Assembly: GCF_900220975.1 (NCBI RefSeq)
Contig: NZ_OBQD01000005.1
Span: forward strand, 263,447 to 327,446
Reading direction: 5' to 3'
Source of the DNA: Rhizobium subbaraonis
GTDB lineage: Bacteria > Pseudomonadota > Alphaproteobacteria > Rhizobiales > Rhizobiaceae
Length of the DNA: 64,000 nucleotides
The position numbers and the translations under genes were made by a program. The notes below the pieces were generated by a model. That model was not told the DNA's origin. It saw only the letters and a program-made list of their open reading frames with translations, and made no database searches. This document shows positions 19,814 through 27,734 of this stretch, one piece after another. Position 1 is the first letter of the stretch, and each line of letters opens with the position of its first letter.

Positions 19814-20025
19814 TTGCACGATCCGGTTCGAATGTGCCGGCAATATCGCCAATCCGGAACTAAAATAAAAGAAACAGGAATCTGCCGCTCGTTTGAGGCG
19901 CGTATTGTTTTGCTCGACACCCGCCGATTTCGGGTAAATCTCTCCGGCGCCCCCTTGCCCCTTGCCTCGCCGACGGCCGCACCGCTAAGGATGAGGCAAC
20001 TTCGCACCATCAAAGAGGCAGCCCC

Positions 20026-20613
20026 ATGGAACAACCGATCCTGGCCCGGCGTCTGCTGGACGTCATCGAGAACGATATTCTTCCATTGACGGAAAAAGGC
20101 GTCGCTGCAGGAAACAAGATCTTCGGCGCGGCCATTCTGAAGAAATCCGATCTCTCGCTGGTTCTGGCGGAAACGAACAACGAGACCGAGAATCCGCTTT
20201 GGCACGGTGAAGTGCACGCGCTGAAGCGCTTCTACGAGCAGGCGGTCATACCCGACACAAAGGAGCTTGTGTTCCTCTCGACCCACGAGCCGTGTTCGAT
20301 GTGCCTGTCGGCCATCACCTGGGCGGGCTTCGACAACTTCTATTATTTCTTCACCCACGAGGATTCGCGTGACGCCTTCGCCATTCCGCACGACCTGAAG
20401 ATCCTCAAGGAAGTGTTCCGCCTCGATCCGGGCGGCTATGCGAAGCAGAACGCCTTCTGGCGATCGGCGGCGATCGGCGACCTGATCGCCACGACGCCGG
20501 GGGCGGAAAAGGTTGAGTTGCAGGCACAAGATACGCGCATCCGCGAAGCCTACGAAACGCTGTCAGCCGCCTACCAGTCCGGCAAGGACGACAACAGCAT
20601 CCCGCTCAACTGA
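20026..20613 (+). CDS. Zinc-dependent nucleoside/deoxycytidylate deaminase family protein
   Basis: 195-residue cytosolic deaminase-fold protein. The zinc site is clear: His60-Gly-Glu62 (WHGEVHA) provides one ligand and the proton shuttle, and PCSMC at 89-93 provides the two Cys ligands. The spacing and size fit the cytidine/guanine/tRNA-adenosine deaminase superfamily, but the C-terminal half after FFTHEDSRDAF is not that of TadA, so the substrate is open. The ATG has AGAGGC upstream. The next gene, mazG, starts 20 bp after its stop; both would act on nucleotides. Confidence 0.85.
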   Translation: MEQPILARRLLDVIENDILPLTEKGVAAGNKIFGAAILKKSDLSLVLAETNNETENPLWHGEVHALKRFYEQAVIPDTKELVFLSTHEPCSMCLSAITWAGFDNFYYFFTHEDSRDAFAIPHDLKILKEVFRLDPGGYAKQNAFWRSAAIGDLIATTPGAEKVELQAQDTRIREAYETLSAAYQSGKDDNSIPLN

Positions 20614-20633
20614 GCGCCAAACGGAGTGGAACC

Positions 20634-21467
20634 ATGCAGCCGTCCCGCGACATCAAGGGCCTTCTCGACATCATGGCGGCACTTCGCCAGCCGGAAACCG
20701 GCTGCCCGTGGGATGTGGTGCAGACATTCGAGACGATCAAGCCTTACACGATCGAAGAGGCATACGAGGTGGCGGATGCGATCGAACGCGCCGACATGCA
20801 CGACCTCTGCGACGAGCTCGGCGATCTGCTGCTGCAGGTCGTCTTTCACGCCCGGATCGCCGAAGAGGCGGGGGAATTTTCCTTCGGCGACGTGGTCGAG
20901 GCGATCACGAACAAAATGATCCGCCGCCATCCGCATGTCTTCGACCGTTCGGAGGCCGATACGCCGGAGCGGGTCAAGGTCCAGTGGGACGCGATCAAGC
21001 AGGCCGAGAAGCGCGAGCGCCACGAGCGACGCCAAAGCCGCGGCCTGCCGCCAGAAAACGATGCAGGCTATCTTGGCACAGTTCAGCGTTCATTTCCCGC
21101 GCTGGTTGAAGCCCTGAAGCTGCAGGAGCGCGCCGCCAAGGTCGGCTTCGACTGGTCCGAACCCGAGCCGATCCTCGACAAGATCGAGGAGGAGGTCGGC
21201 GAACTGCGCGAGGCGTTGCGACAGGGCGACCGGAAGAAGGTGGCAGACGAGCTCGGCGACCTCATCTTCGCCGTCGTCAACATCGGCCGCCACACCGACA
21301 CCGACGCCGAAATGGCTCTGCGCGGCACCAACGCGAAATTCCGCCGCCGCTTCGCCCATATCGAGACCGAGCTGGAAGCCGCCGGCGAGACGCTGGAGCA
21401 GGCGACGCTGGAGCGGATGGAAGACCTCTGGGAGGCCGCCAAGGCGATCGAACGGCAGATTGGGTGA
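20634..21467 (+). CDS. mazG: Nucleoside triphosphate pyrophosphohydrolase MazG
   Basis: Hydrolyses NTPs and dNTPs to monophosphates and pyrophosphate, a house-cleaning role. The 277-residue protein has two MazG repeats. The first has GCPWDVVQTFETIKPYTIEE with EEAYEV and DELGDLLLQVVFHA, and the second has EEEVGELREAL with DELGDLIFAVVNIGRH. Each repeat shows the paired acidic residues that bind magnesium. Length and ending are usual for full-length MazG. It follows the deaminase gene at 20 bp. Confidence 0.95.
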   Translation: MQPSRDIKGLLDIMAALRQPETGCPWDVVQTFETIKPYTIEEAYEVADAIERADMHDLCDELGDLLLQVVFHARIAEEAGEFSFGDVVEAITNKMIRRHPHVFDRSEADTPERVKVQWDAIKQAEKRERHERRQSRGLPPENDAGYLGTVQRSFPALVEALKLQERAAKVGFDWSEPEPILDKIEEEVGELREALRQGDRKKVADELGDLIFAVVNIGRHTDTDAEMALRGTNAKFRRRFAHIETELEAAGETLEQATLERMEDLWEAAKAIERQIG

Positions 21468-21530
21468 ACGGCGTCCTTCGCGGCGGCGACCAACGTCGGG
21501 CAAGCAACAGAACCCCTTGGAGACGGCCGC

Positions 21531-22274
21531 ATGTTTGAGGATCGCTGGTTGAGCACCCCGGTCGATCGGATCGAATGCCGCTTGGTCGGCGACTTCGAGC
21601 TTGCCAAAGCGGTGGAGACGAACAGAAAATCGATATGGGCATCGACAAGTTCCAGGCACCCCGAAGCCTTCGACGGTACGCTGCTGCGCATGGCAGATCA
21701 TCGCATCGAATGCGGCCAGCTGACCATCTCAGCACAAAAGACTTGCTATTCCGCCTACCTGGCGACACGCCATCCCGAATTTGACGACGAATATCCGGAC
21801 GCGGCACGCGCCGATCCGCTTGGAATGACTGTCGTCGTCCTGACAGCAGACGATTGCGCCATTGTCACGAGACGGAGCCTTACGGCCGAGCAGAATCCCG
21901 GCGGACTTTACTTCGTGGGAGGGTACGCAGAGCCCAACGGTTCGAAGACCGTCGATCTTTTCCAGGAAGCGGCTCGTGAAATCGCAGAGGAAATTGCCGT
22001 CTCCGACCTCATCCGTTCTGCATCCTATGCGATTGGCCTTTCCTACGATCCCGTCTTTTGTCACCCGGAAATGTTCCTGTTGACGGTCAGTCGTTCGACG
22101 GCGACGCAGGTCCTGGATGGGGCAGGCAACGCGCCCGATCGGAACGAAGCCGCACACCTCTACGCCTATCCTCTGGACGACATTCTCAACGGGGACAGTG
22201 CCCTGGCAGATGCCCCCAAGACATGGAGCTTCCTCAAAGCCAGAGCTTTTCTAGCTCGTCATTTCGAAGCGTAA
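21531..22274 (+). CDS. Nudix-fold hydrolase, NUDT22-like
   Basis: 247-residue protein with a Nudix-like helix REIAEEIAV at 149-157 after a Gly-rich turn FVGGYAEP (128-135). The rest does not look like ordinary bacterial Nudix enzymes. An N-terminal domain of about 95 residues contains NRKSIWAS, PEAFDGTLLRM and YSAYLATRHPE, followed by ADPLGMTVVVLTADD and TRRS. From memory this layout resembles NUDT22, a UDP-glucose/galactose hydrolase best known from animals. The Nudix box is not perfectly canonical: the E before the RE pair is displaced. The ATG has TTGGAG upstream. It lies 63 bp after mazG. Confidence 0.72.
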   Translation: MFEDRWLSTPVDRIECRLVGDFELAKAVETNRKSIWASTSSRHPEAFDGTLLRMADHRIECGQLTISAQKTCYSAYLATRHPEFDDEYPDAARADPLGMTVVVLTADDCAIVTRRSLTAEQNPGGLYFVGGYAEPNGSKTVDLFQEAAREIAEEIAVSDLIRSASYAIGLSYDPVFCHPEMFLLTVSRSTATQVLDGAGNAPDRNEAAHLYAYPLDDILNGDSALADAPKTWSFLKARAFLARHFEA

Positions 22275-22346
22275 ACACCGGTGGCGCATCGACGTTTCGC
22301 GCGATCCCGCTGCGAACGACCCGAAACTCACACAGATGATCGCCCG

Positions 22347-23696
22347 CTACCGCTCCCAGTCCTCGAGCGGCCGCTTCTCTCCCTGCCCCAGCCTCCGGTC
22401 GAGTTCGGCCGCCTCGGTCTCCGTCAGCCGCACGGCGACGCGGACGCTGCCATCCTCCTGGTCCTCGCGCTCGTCGACGATCGAATGGTCGTAGAGCCAG
22501 GGCAGAAGCTGCAGCTTGTCGATCGGCAGCACCACGTCGCGATCGACGAGGACGCCGGACAGACGGCGATTGATCTCGGCCATCAGCGCGTCGACCCCCT
22601 CGCCCGTCAATGCGGACACCGCGATGGTATTGGGCGTCGACGCCGCCTTCTGCACCAGTGCCTCGCGTGCTTCTGCCGGCAGGTCGTCGATCTTGTTCCA
22701 GACCTCCAGGATACGTTCGGCGCCGTCCTTCTCGTCGATGCCGAGATCGGCGAGGATGCGCAGCACATCGGAAGCTTGTGCGCCATTGTCCGGGTCCGAC
22801 ATGTCGCGCACGTGCAGGATCAGGTCCGCCTCCAGCACCTCTTCCAGCGTCGCCCGAAAGGCTGCGACGAGATGGGTGGGCAGGTCGGAAATGAAGCCGA
22901 CGGTGTCAGAGAGGATCACGGTGCGCCCCTGCGGCAGCTTCATCCGCCGCAGCGTCGGGTCCAGCGTGGCAAACAGCATGTCCTCGGCCAGAACGCCCGC
23001 GCCGGTGATCCGGTTGAACAGCGTCGATTTGCCGGCATTCGTATAGCCGACGAGCGCCACGATCGGATGGGGAACCTTCTTGCGCTTGGCCCGGTGCAGC
23101 TGGCGCGTGCGACGCACCTGCTCCAGCTCGCGCTCCAGCCGCACGATGCGTTCCTGCAGCAGCCGGCGGTCGGCCTCGATCTGCGTTTCGCCGGGGCCGC
23201 CCATGAAGCCGGCACCGCCGCGCTGACGCTCAAGGTGGGTCCAGCTGCGGACCAGCCGGCCCTTCTGGTAGTTGAGATGGGCAAGCTCGACCTGCAACGT
23301 GCCTTCCTTCGTGGAAGCCCGGCGGCCGAAAATTTCCAGGATGAGGCCCGTCCGGTCGATGACCTTGGCGTTCCACTCCTTCTCGAGGTTGCGCTGCTGA
23401 ACCGGCGTCAGCGGGTGATCGACGATGACCAGACCGGCATCGTTCGCATCGAGCGCCGTCTTGATCTCGGCGATCTTGCCGGTGCCGAGCAGCGTGCCCG
23501 GCTTCGGCTGGCTGACCGGGACCACGGCCGAGAAAACCACCTCGAGATCGATGGCGCGTGCAAGCCCGATCGCTTCCGCCAGCCGCGCCTCGTCGGAACG
23601 GGAAACGGCGCCGCTGGCGTCGACTTTCCCCTTCTTGATCACCGGGGCAATGACGACCGCCCGCGAATCGTCGCGGCGCTTCTCGAGCTCCGGCAC
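22347..23696 (-). CDS. hflX: GTPase HflX
   Basis: Ribosome-associated GTPase that splits stalled or heat-damaged ribosomes. The 449-residue protein has the HflX N-terminal domain with GTGKIAEIK and VDHPLTPVQQRNLE, a glycine-rich linker GGAGFMGGPGETQIE near 160-174, then the G domain with GYTNAGKST at 217-225 and SDTVGFISDLP. The start is GTG 23696 with AGGA 8 nt upstream. The frame is open for a further 16 codons without ATG, so a longer N terminus is possible. It follows hfq, the usual hfq-hflX order. Confidence 0.93.
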   Translation of the reverse strand: MPELEKRRDDSRAVVIAPVIKKGKVDASGAVSRSDEARLAEAIGLARAIDLEVVFSAVVPVSQPKPGTLLGTGKIAEIKTALDANDAGLVIVDHPLTPVQQRNLEKEWNAKVIDRTGLILEIFGRRASTKEGTLQVELAHLNYQKGRLVRSWTHLERQRGGAGFMGGPGETQIEADRRLLQERIVRLERELEQVRRTRQLHRAKRKKVPHPIVALVGYTNAGKSTLFNRITGAGVLAEDMLFATLDPTLRRMKLPQGRTVILSDTVGFISDLPTHLVAAFRATLEEVLEADLILHVRDMSDPDNGAQASDVLRILADLGIDEKDGAERILEVWNKIDDLPAEAREALVQKAASTPNTIAVSALTGEGVDALMAEINRRLSGVLVDRDVVLPIDKLQLLPWLYDHSIVDEREDQEDGSVRVAVRLTETEAAELDRRLGQGEKRPLEDWER

Positions 23697-23744
23697 AATG
23701 GAATCCTGACTTGTATCGCGCTTGCTAATGAGCCTTGACCTTTG

Positions 23745-23987
23745 TCAGGAGGCGCCTTCCTCGGTCTCGAACATCTGCAGCGGCTGACCGGGCATGATGG
23801 TGGAGATCGCGTGCTTGTAGACGAGCTGCGAGTGGCCGTCGCGCCGCAGGAGCACACAGAAGTTGTCAAAAGACGTCACAACGCCCGTCAGCTTTACGCC
23901 ATTGATAAGGAAGATTGTGAGGGAGATCTTTTGCTTGCGAACAGTATTTAGAAAAAGGTCCTGCAAATTCTGAGAACGTTCCGCCAT
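23745..23987 (-). CDS. hfq: RNA chaperone Hfq
   Basis: Hexameric Sm-like RNA chaperone for small RNA regulation. The 80-residue protein has the Sm1 region with [19 protein letters not shown] and the Sm2 signature [10 protein letters not shown]. The short acidic C terminus is typical of alphaproteobacterial Hfq. The upstream gap to the D-amino-acid transaminase is about 100 bp and may contain its promoter. hflX follows at 48 bp. Confidence 0.98.
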   Translation of the reverse strand: MAERSQNLQDLFLNTVRKQKISLTIFLINGVKLTGVVTSFDNFCVLLRRDGHSQLVYKHAISTIMPGQPLQMFETEEGAS

Positions 23988-24089
23988 GGCGCCGCTTCTT
24001 TCTTGATTGCCGATCCTGACGACCGGTTGACTAAAACTTGATGCCCCGTGAGGTTCGAAGCATCGTTCGCCCCTCCATCCGCTTAGGTA

Positions 24090-24953
24090 TCAAATCGCAA
24101 TCTTCTCCGCAACGTCGAAAAAAACATCACGCAGTTTCTGCGCGCTCCCGCCGGGATGGCCGTTTGCAACGGGTTTTCCGTCGATTTCGACCACAGGGAA
24201 GCAGATGCTCGTCGCCGCGGAGATGAACACCTCACGCGCGTTCATCATCTCCGCAACCGTAAAGGCGCGTTCCACGACCGTCATGCCGACTCGTTCGGCC
24301 ACGTCCATCAGCGACGTCCGCGTGATTCCCCTGAGGATGCCGTGGTCTGCCGGACGGGTCACGAGCCGGCCCTCGCCGTCCACGATCCAGACATTGGTCG
24401 CAGCCCCTTCGGTGACGTTACCCTCCGCATCTACGAAGATCGCTTCCTGCGCCCCGCTCTCCTTCGCCTGCTGCCTTGCCAGCACGTTGGGCAGCAACCC
24501 GACGGTCTTGATATCGACGCGATCCCAGCGATTCTCCGGCACGGTGATCGCCCTGATGCCGATTTCGTTCTTGCGCGCGATGACGCCCGGATCGGTCGAC
24601 TTCGCAGTGACGACGATCGATGGCGCGACGTCTCCTGCCGGAAAAACATGATCGCGCCGCGCCACCCCGCGCGTGACCTGCAGGTAGAACAGGCCGTTGT
24701 GCACCCTGTTTCGCCGCAGGACCTCGCGGATCACCACGACAAGCGCCTGCCGTGACATCGGCCAGGCGATGCACAGTTCGCCCAGCGACCGGCCCAGGCG
24801 GTCGAGATGCCGCGTCAGATCGACGATAAAGCCGTGGCGAACCTCGCAAACCTCATAGACGCCGTCGGCGAACTGGTAGCCGCGATCCTCGACGTGGACG
24901 GCCGCCTCGGCATGACGCACATACTGACCGTTGACATAGGCAAAACGTGGCAT
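24090..24953 (-). CDS. dat: D-amino-acid transaminase (class IV aminotransferase)
   Basis: PLP enzyme that interconverts D-amino acids and 2-oxo acids. The 287-residue protein has a fold-IV layout: YVNGQYVRHAEAAVHVEDRG at the start, the PLP-lysine region DIKTVGLLPNVLARQ in the middle, and EGAATNVWIVDGEGRLVTRP. VEDRGYQFADGVYEV matches the D-alanine transaminase group more closely than the branched-chain enzymes. It is 9 bp downstream of trkA in the trkA-dat-hfq-hflX run conserved in rhizobia. Confidence 0.9.
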   Translation of the reverse strand: MPRFAYVNGQYVRHAEAAVHVEDRGYQFADGVYEVCEVRHGFIVDLTRHLDRLGRSLGELCIAWPMSRQALVVVIREVLRRNRVHNGLFYLQVTRGVARRDHVFPAGDVAPSIVVTAKSTDPGVIARKNEIGIRAITVPENRWDRVDIKTVGLLPNVLARQQAKESGAQEAIFVDAEGNVTEGAATNVWIVDGEGRLVTRPADHGILRGITRTSLMDVAERVGMTVVERAFTVAEMMNAREVFISAATSICFPVVEIDGKPVANGHPGGSAQKLRDVFFDVAEKIAI

Positions 24954-24962
24954 GGGAACCGC

Positions 24963-26339
24963 CTAAAAATACTGGATGCTGACACGGAAAAGCTGCTGGA
25001 CATGGCGGACGGCTTCCACCGTCGCAAACAGGACGACCCTGTCCTTCGCCTTGATGCGGACGTCGCCGTCTGGCCGGACCACCTTGCCGTCGCGCAGGAT
25101 GGCGCCGATGCGAATGCCCTCGGGAAGGTCGAGGTCCCGGAACGGCCTGCCGACCAAAGGCGAGGTCTCCAGCGCCTCCGCCTCGATCACCTCGGCCGCC
25201 CCGCGCTGCACCGCGTAGACCCGGCGGATGCGCCCCTTCCGGACATGCTGAAGGATGCCGGAGATCGTCACCGCCCGCGGATTGATGTGCGCGTCGATGT
25301 CCATGCTGCGAATGAGTTCCTGATAGGAGGGATCGTTCAGGAGGACGAGGTTGTGCTTGCAGCCGAGCGCCTTGGCCATCACGCCGCCCAGAATATTGAT
25401 CTGGTCGTTGTTGGTCAGCGTGACCACGAGATCGGCGTCCTGGATATCGGCCTGCTGCAAAAGCTTCTGGTCGAGCGCCGACCCATGCAGGACGACGGAA
25501 TTGCGCAAGTTATCGGCGATATGGACGGCACGCTCCCGGTCGCTCTCGATGATCTTGATGCGGGTGCGCGGCTGAAACTCCTCGATCGTCTTGGCAACGA
25601 AGAGACCGATATTGCCGCCGCCGGCAATGACGATGCGCGCGGCCTCCTGCTCCTCGTGCCCGAAAAGCGATAGCGTGCGCCGCACCTGCGTCGCATCGCA
25701 GACGACATAGGCAAGGTCCCCGGTCTGCAACTCGTCGCCCGATCGCGGCACGAACAGCTTGCCATCCCGGTAGACGCCGGTCACCGTGGCCATGAGGTCC
25801 GGAAAGAGCTCCGTCAGCTGCTGCAACGGCGTGTTGACGACGGGGCAATCCTCCATGCACTCGATCGCCAGCATCACGATCCGGTCGTCGGCGAAACGTA
25901 CGACGTCGGTGGCACCGGGAAAGGAAATGCGCCGGAGAACCATCTTGCCGACCTCGATCTCCGGGGAAATCGCCACGTCGATCGGCATGTCGTCGCGCGA
26001 GAAGAGATCGGAGTACTCCGGCGCCAGATAGCTCTGCGCACGGATGCGGGCGATCTTGGTCGGCACCTTGAACAGCGAATGCGCCACCTGGCAGGCGACC
26101 ATGTTGATCTCGTCGTGCAGGGTGACGGCGATGATCATTTCGGCCTGGTCCGCGCCCGCGCGTCCCAAAACGTCCGGATGCGCGCCGTGGCCCACCACGC
26201 CGCTCACGTCCAAGGTCTCGGTGATCGCCGAGATCAGCGAAGCCGAGGTATCGATGACCGAGACGTCGTTGCCCTCCTGCGACAGACGCTCGGCGATGCC
26301 GTAACCCACGCGGCCGGCGCCGCAAATAATGACTTTCAT
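24963..26339 (-). CDS. trkA: Trk potassium transport regulatory protein TrkA
   Basis: Cytosolic NAD-binding subunit that controls Trk/Ktr potassium uptake. The 458-residue protein has two tandem RCK units. The first Rossmann motif, CGAGRVGYGIAERL, lies at about residues 5-18 and the second, IAGGGNIGLFVAKTIEE, near 237-253, each followed by a TrkA-C domain. The gene lies 30 bp after ntrX on the same strand, so potassium uptake may be expressed together with the NtrYX system. No trkH is in this window. Confidence 0.95.
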   Translation of the reverse strand: MKVIICGAGRVGYGIAERLSQEGNDVSVIDTSASLISAITETLDVSGVVGHGAHPDVLGRAGADQAEMIIAVTLHDEINMVACQVAHSLFKVPTKIARIRAQSYLAPEYSDLFSRDDMPIDVAISPEIEVGKMVLRRISFPGATDVVRFADDRIVMLAIECMEDCPVVNTPLQQLTELFPDLMATVTGVYRDGKLFVPRSGDELQTGDLAYVVCDATQVRRTLSLFGHEEQEAARIVIAGGGNIGLFVAKTIEEFQPRTRIKIIESDRERAVHIADNLRNSVVLHGSALDQKLLQQADIQDADLVVTLTNNDQINILGGVMAKALGCKHNLVLLNDPSYQELIRSMDIDAHINPRAVTISGILQHVRKGRIRRVYAVQRGAAEVIEAEALETSPLVGRPFRDLDLPEGIRIGAILRDGKVVRPDGDVRIKAKDRVVLFATVEAVRHVQQLFRVSIQYF

Positions 26340-26369
26340 GTCACGCCCCTCGCCGCTCCCACATCGCCC

Positions 26370-27734
26370 TCAGACGCCGAGCGACTTCAGTTTGCGATGC
26401 AGCGCGGAACGTTCCATGCCGACGAACTCGGCGGTCCGCGAAATGTTACCGCCGAAGCGGTTGATCTGCGCCACGAGATAATCGCGCTCGAACATTTCGC
26501 GCGCCTCACGGAGCGGCAGCGTCATGATGTGCTGGTCGCCCTGGGTGGAGACCTTCGGCAGCATGTCGCCGACGTCGGTCGGCAGCATGTCGGCGGTGAT
26601 GACGCTGTCGGGGCCGTCGCTGCGGGCGAGGATCATCAGCCGTTCGATATTGTTGCGCAGCTGACGGATGTTGCCGGGCCAGTCATGCGCCTGCAACACC
26701 GCAAGCGCGTCGTCTCCGATCTTGCGGGCCCGGATGCCGGCCTGCTCGCTGACCTGGCGCATGAACATGTCCACGAGGAATGGAATGTCCTCGCGCCGCT
26801 CGGCCAGCGCCGGCACGCGCACGGGCACAACGGCGAGACGGTGATAGAGGTCTTCCCGGAACGCGCCCTCCGCGATCTGGCTTTCCAGATTGTAGGCGGT
26901 GGAGGAAATGATCCGGACGTCGACCTTGACCCGCTTCGATCCGCCGACGCGTTCGAACTGCTGGTCGACCAGAACGCGCAGGATCTTGTTTTGCGTCTCG
27001 CGCGGCATTTCGCCGATCTCGTCGAGGTAGAGGATGCCGCCATGCGCTTCTTCGAGCGCGCCGGTCTTGCGCTGCTGCCCAGGCCCGCCTTCGGTGCCGA
27101 ACAACGCAATCTCCATCCGCTCGGGCGTGATTGCGGCCGCATTGAGGACGACGAAGGGACCGCCCGCGCGCGTCGACTTGCGATGGATCATCCTCGCGAC
27201 GAGTTCCTTGCCGGATCCGGAGGGCCCGAGGATCATGATGCGGCTGTTGGTTGGCGACACCTTCTCGATCGTCTGGCGCAGCTGCGAGACGGCAACCGAC
27301 GTACCGATCAGCTCGGCCGCGTCGCCGGACCGGCGCTTCAGCTCCGTGACTTCGCGACGCAGCTTCGAATTTTCCAGCGCCCGTTCCGCGATCAGGATCA
27401 GTCGGTCCGCCTTGAAGGGCTTTTCGATGAAATCGTATGCGCCGCGGCGAATCGCGGAGACGGCGGTCTCGATGTTGCCGTGACCGGAGATCATCACGAC
27501 CGGCAGGTCCGGATAGCGGCTTTTGATTTCGTCAAGCAGGGCAAGGCCGTCCAGCCGGCTGCCCTGCATCCAGATGTCGAGAAACACCAGCCGCGGGACG
27601 CGATCGCTTATGGCCTGGAGCGCGCTGTCGCTGTCGTAGGCAGTGCGCGTCTCGTGCCCCTCGTCGGAGAGGATTCCCGACACGATCTCGCGGATATCCT
27701 CTTCGTCGTCCACAACCAGAATGTCAGAGGCCAT
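26370..27734 (-). CDS. ntrX: Nitrogen response regulator NtrX
   Basis: Response regulator of the NtrY-NtrX pair, linked to nitrogen use, envelope and redox responses in alphaproteobacteria. The 454-residue protein has a receiver domain with phospho-acceptor Asp53 (FLDIW), an AAA+ domain with Walker A GPSGSGKE at 170-177 and a C-terminal Fis-type helix-turn-helix (RTAEFVGMERSALHRK). The sigma-54 contact loop is degenerate: where GAFTGA should be, residues 210-226 read LFGTEGGPGQQRKTGAL. It may thus not activate sigma-54 promoters. The ATG overlaps the end of ntrY by 11 bases. Confidence 0.95.
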   Translation of the reverse strand: MASDILVVDDEEDIREIVSGILSDEGHETRTAYDSDSALQAISDRVPRLVFLDIWMQGSRLDGLALLDEIKSRYPDLPVVMISGHGNIETAVSAIRRGAYDFIEKPFKADRLILIAERALENSKLRREVTELKRRSGDAAELIGTSVAVSQLRQTIEKVSPTNSRIMILGPSGSGKELVARMIHRKSTRAGGPFVVLNAAAITPERMEIALFGTEGGPGQQRKTGALEEAHGGILYLDEIGEMPRETQNKILRVLVDQQFERVGGSKRVKVDVRIISSTAYNLESQIAEGAFREDLYHRLAVVPVRVPALAERREDIPFLVDMFMRQVSEQAGIRARKIGDDALAVLQAHDWPGNIRQLRNNIERLMILARSDGPDSVITADMLPTDVGDMLPKVSTQGDQHIMTLPLREAREMFERDYLVAQINRFGGNISRTAEFVGMERSALHRKLKSLGV

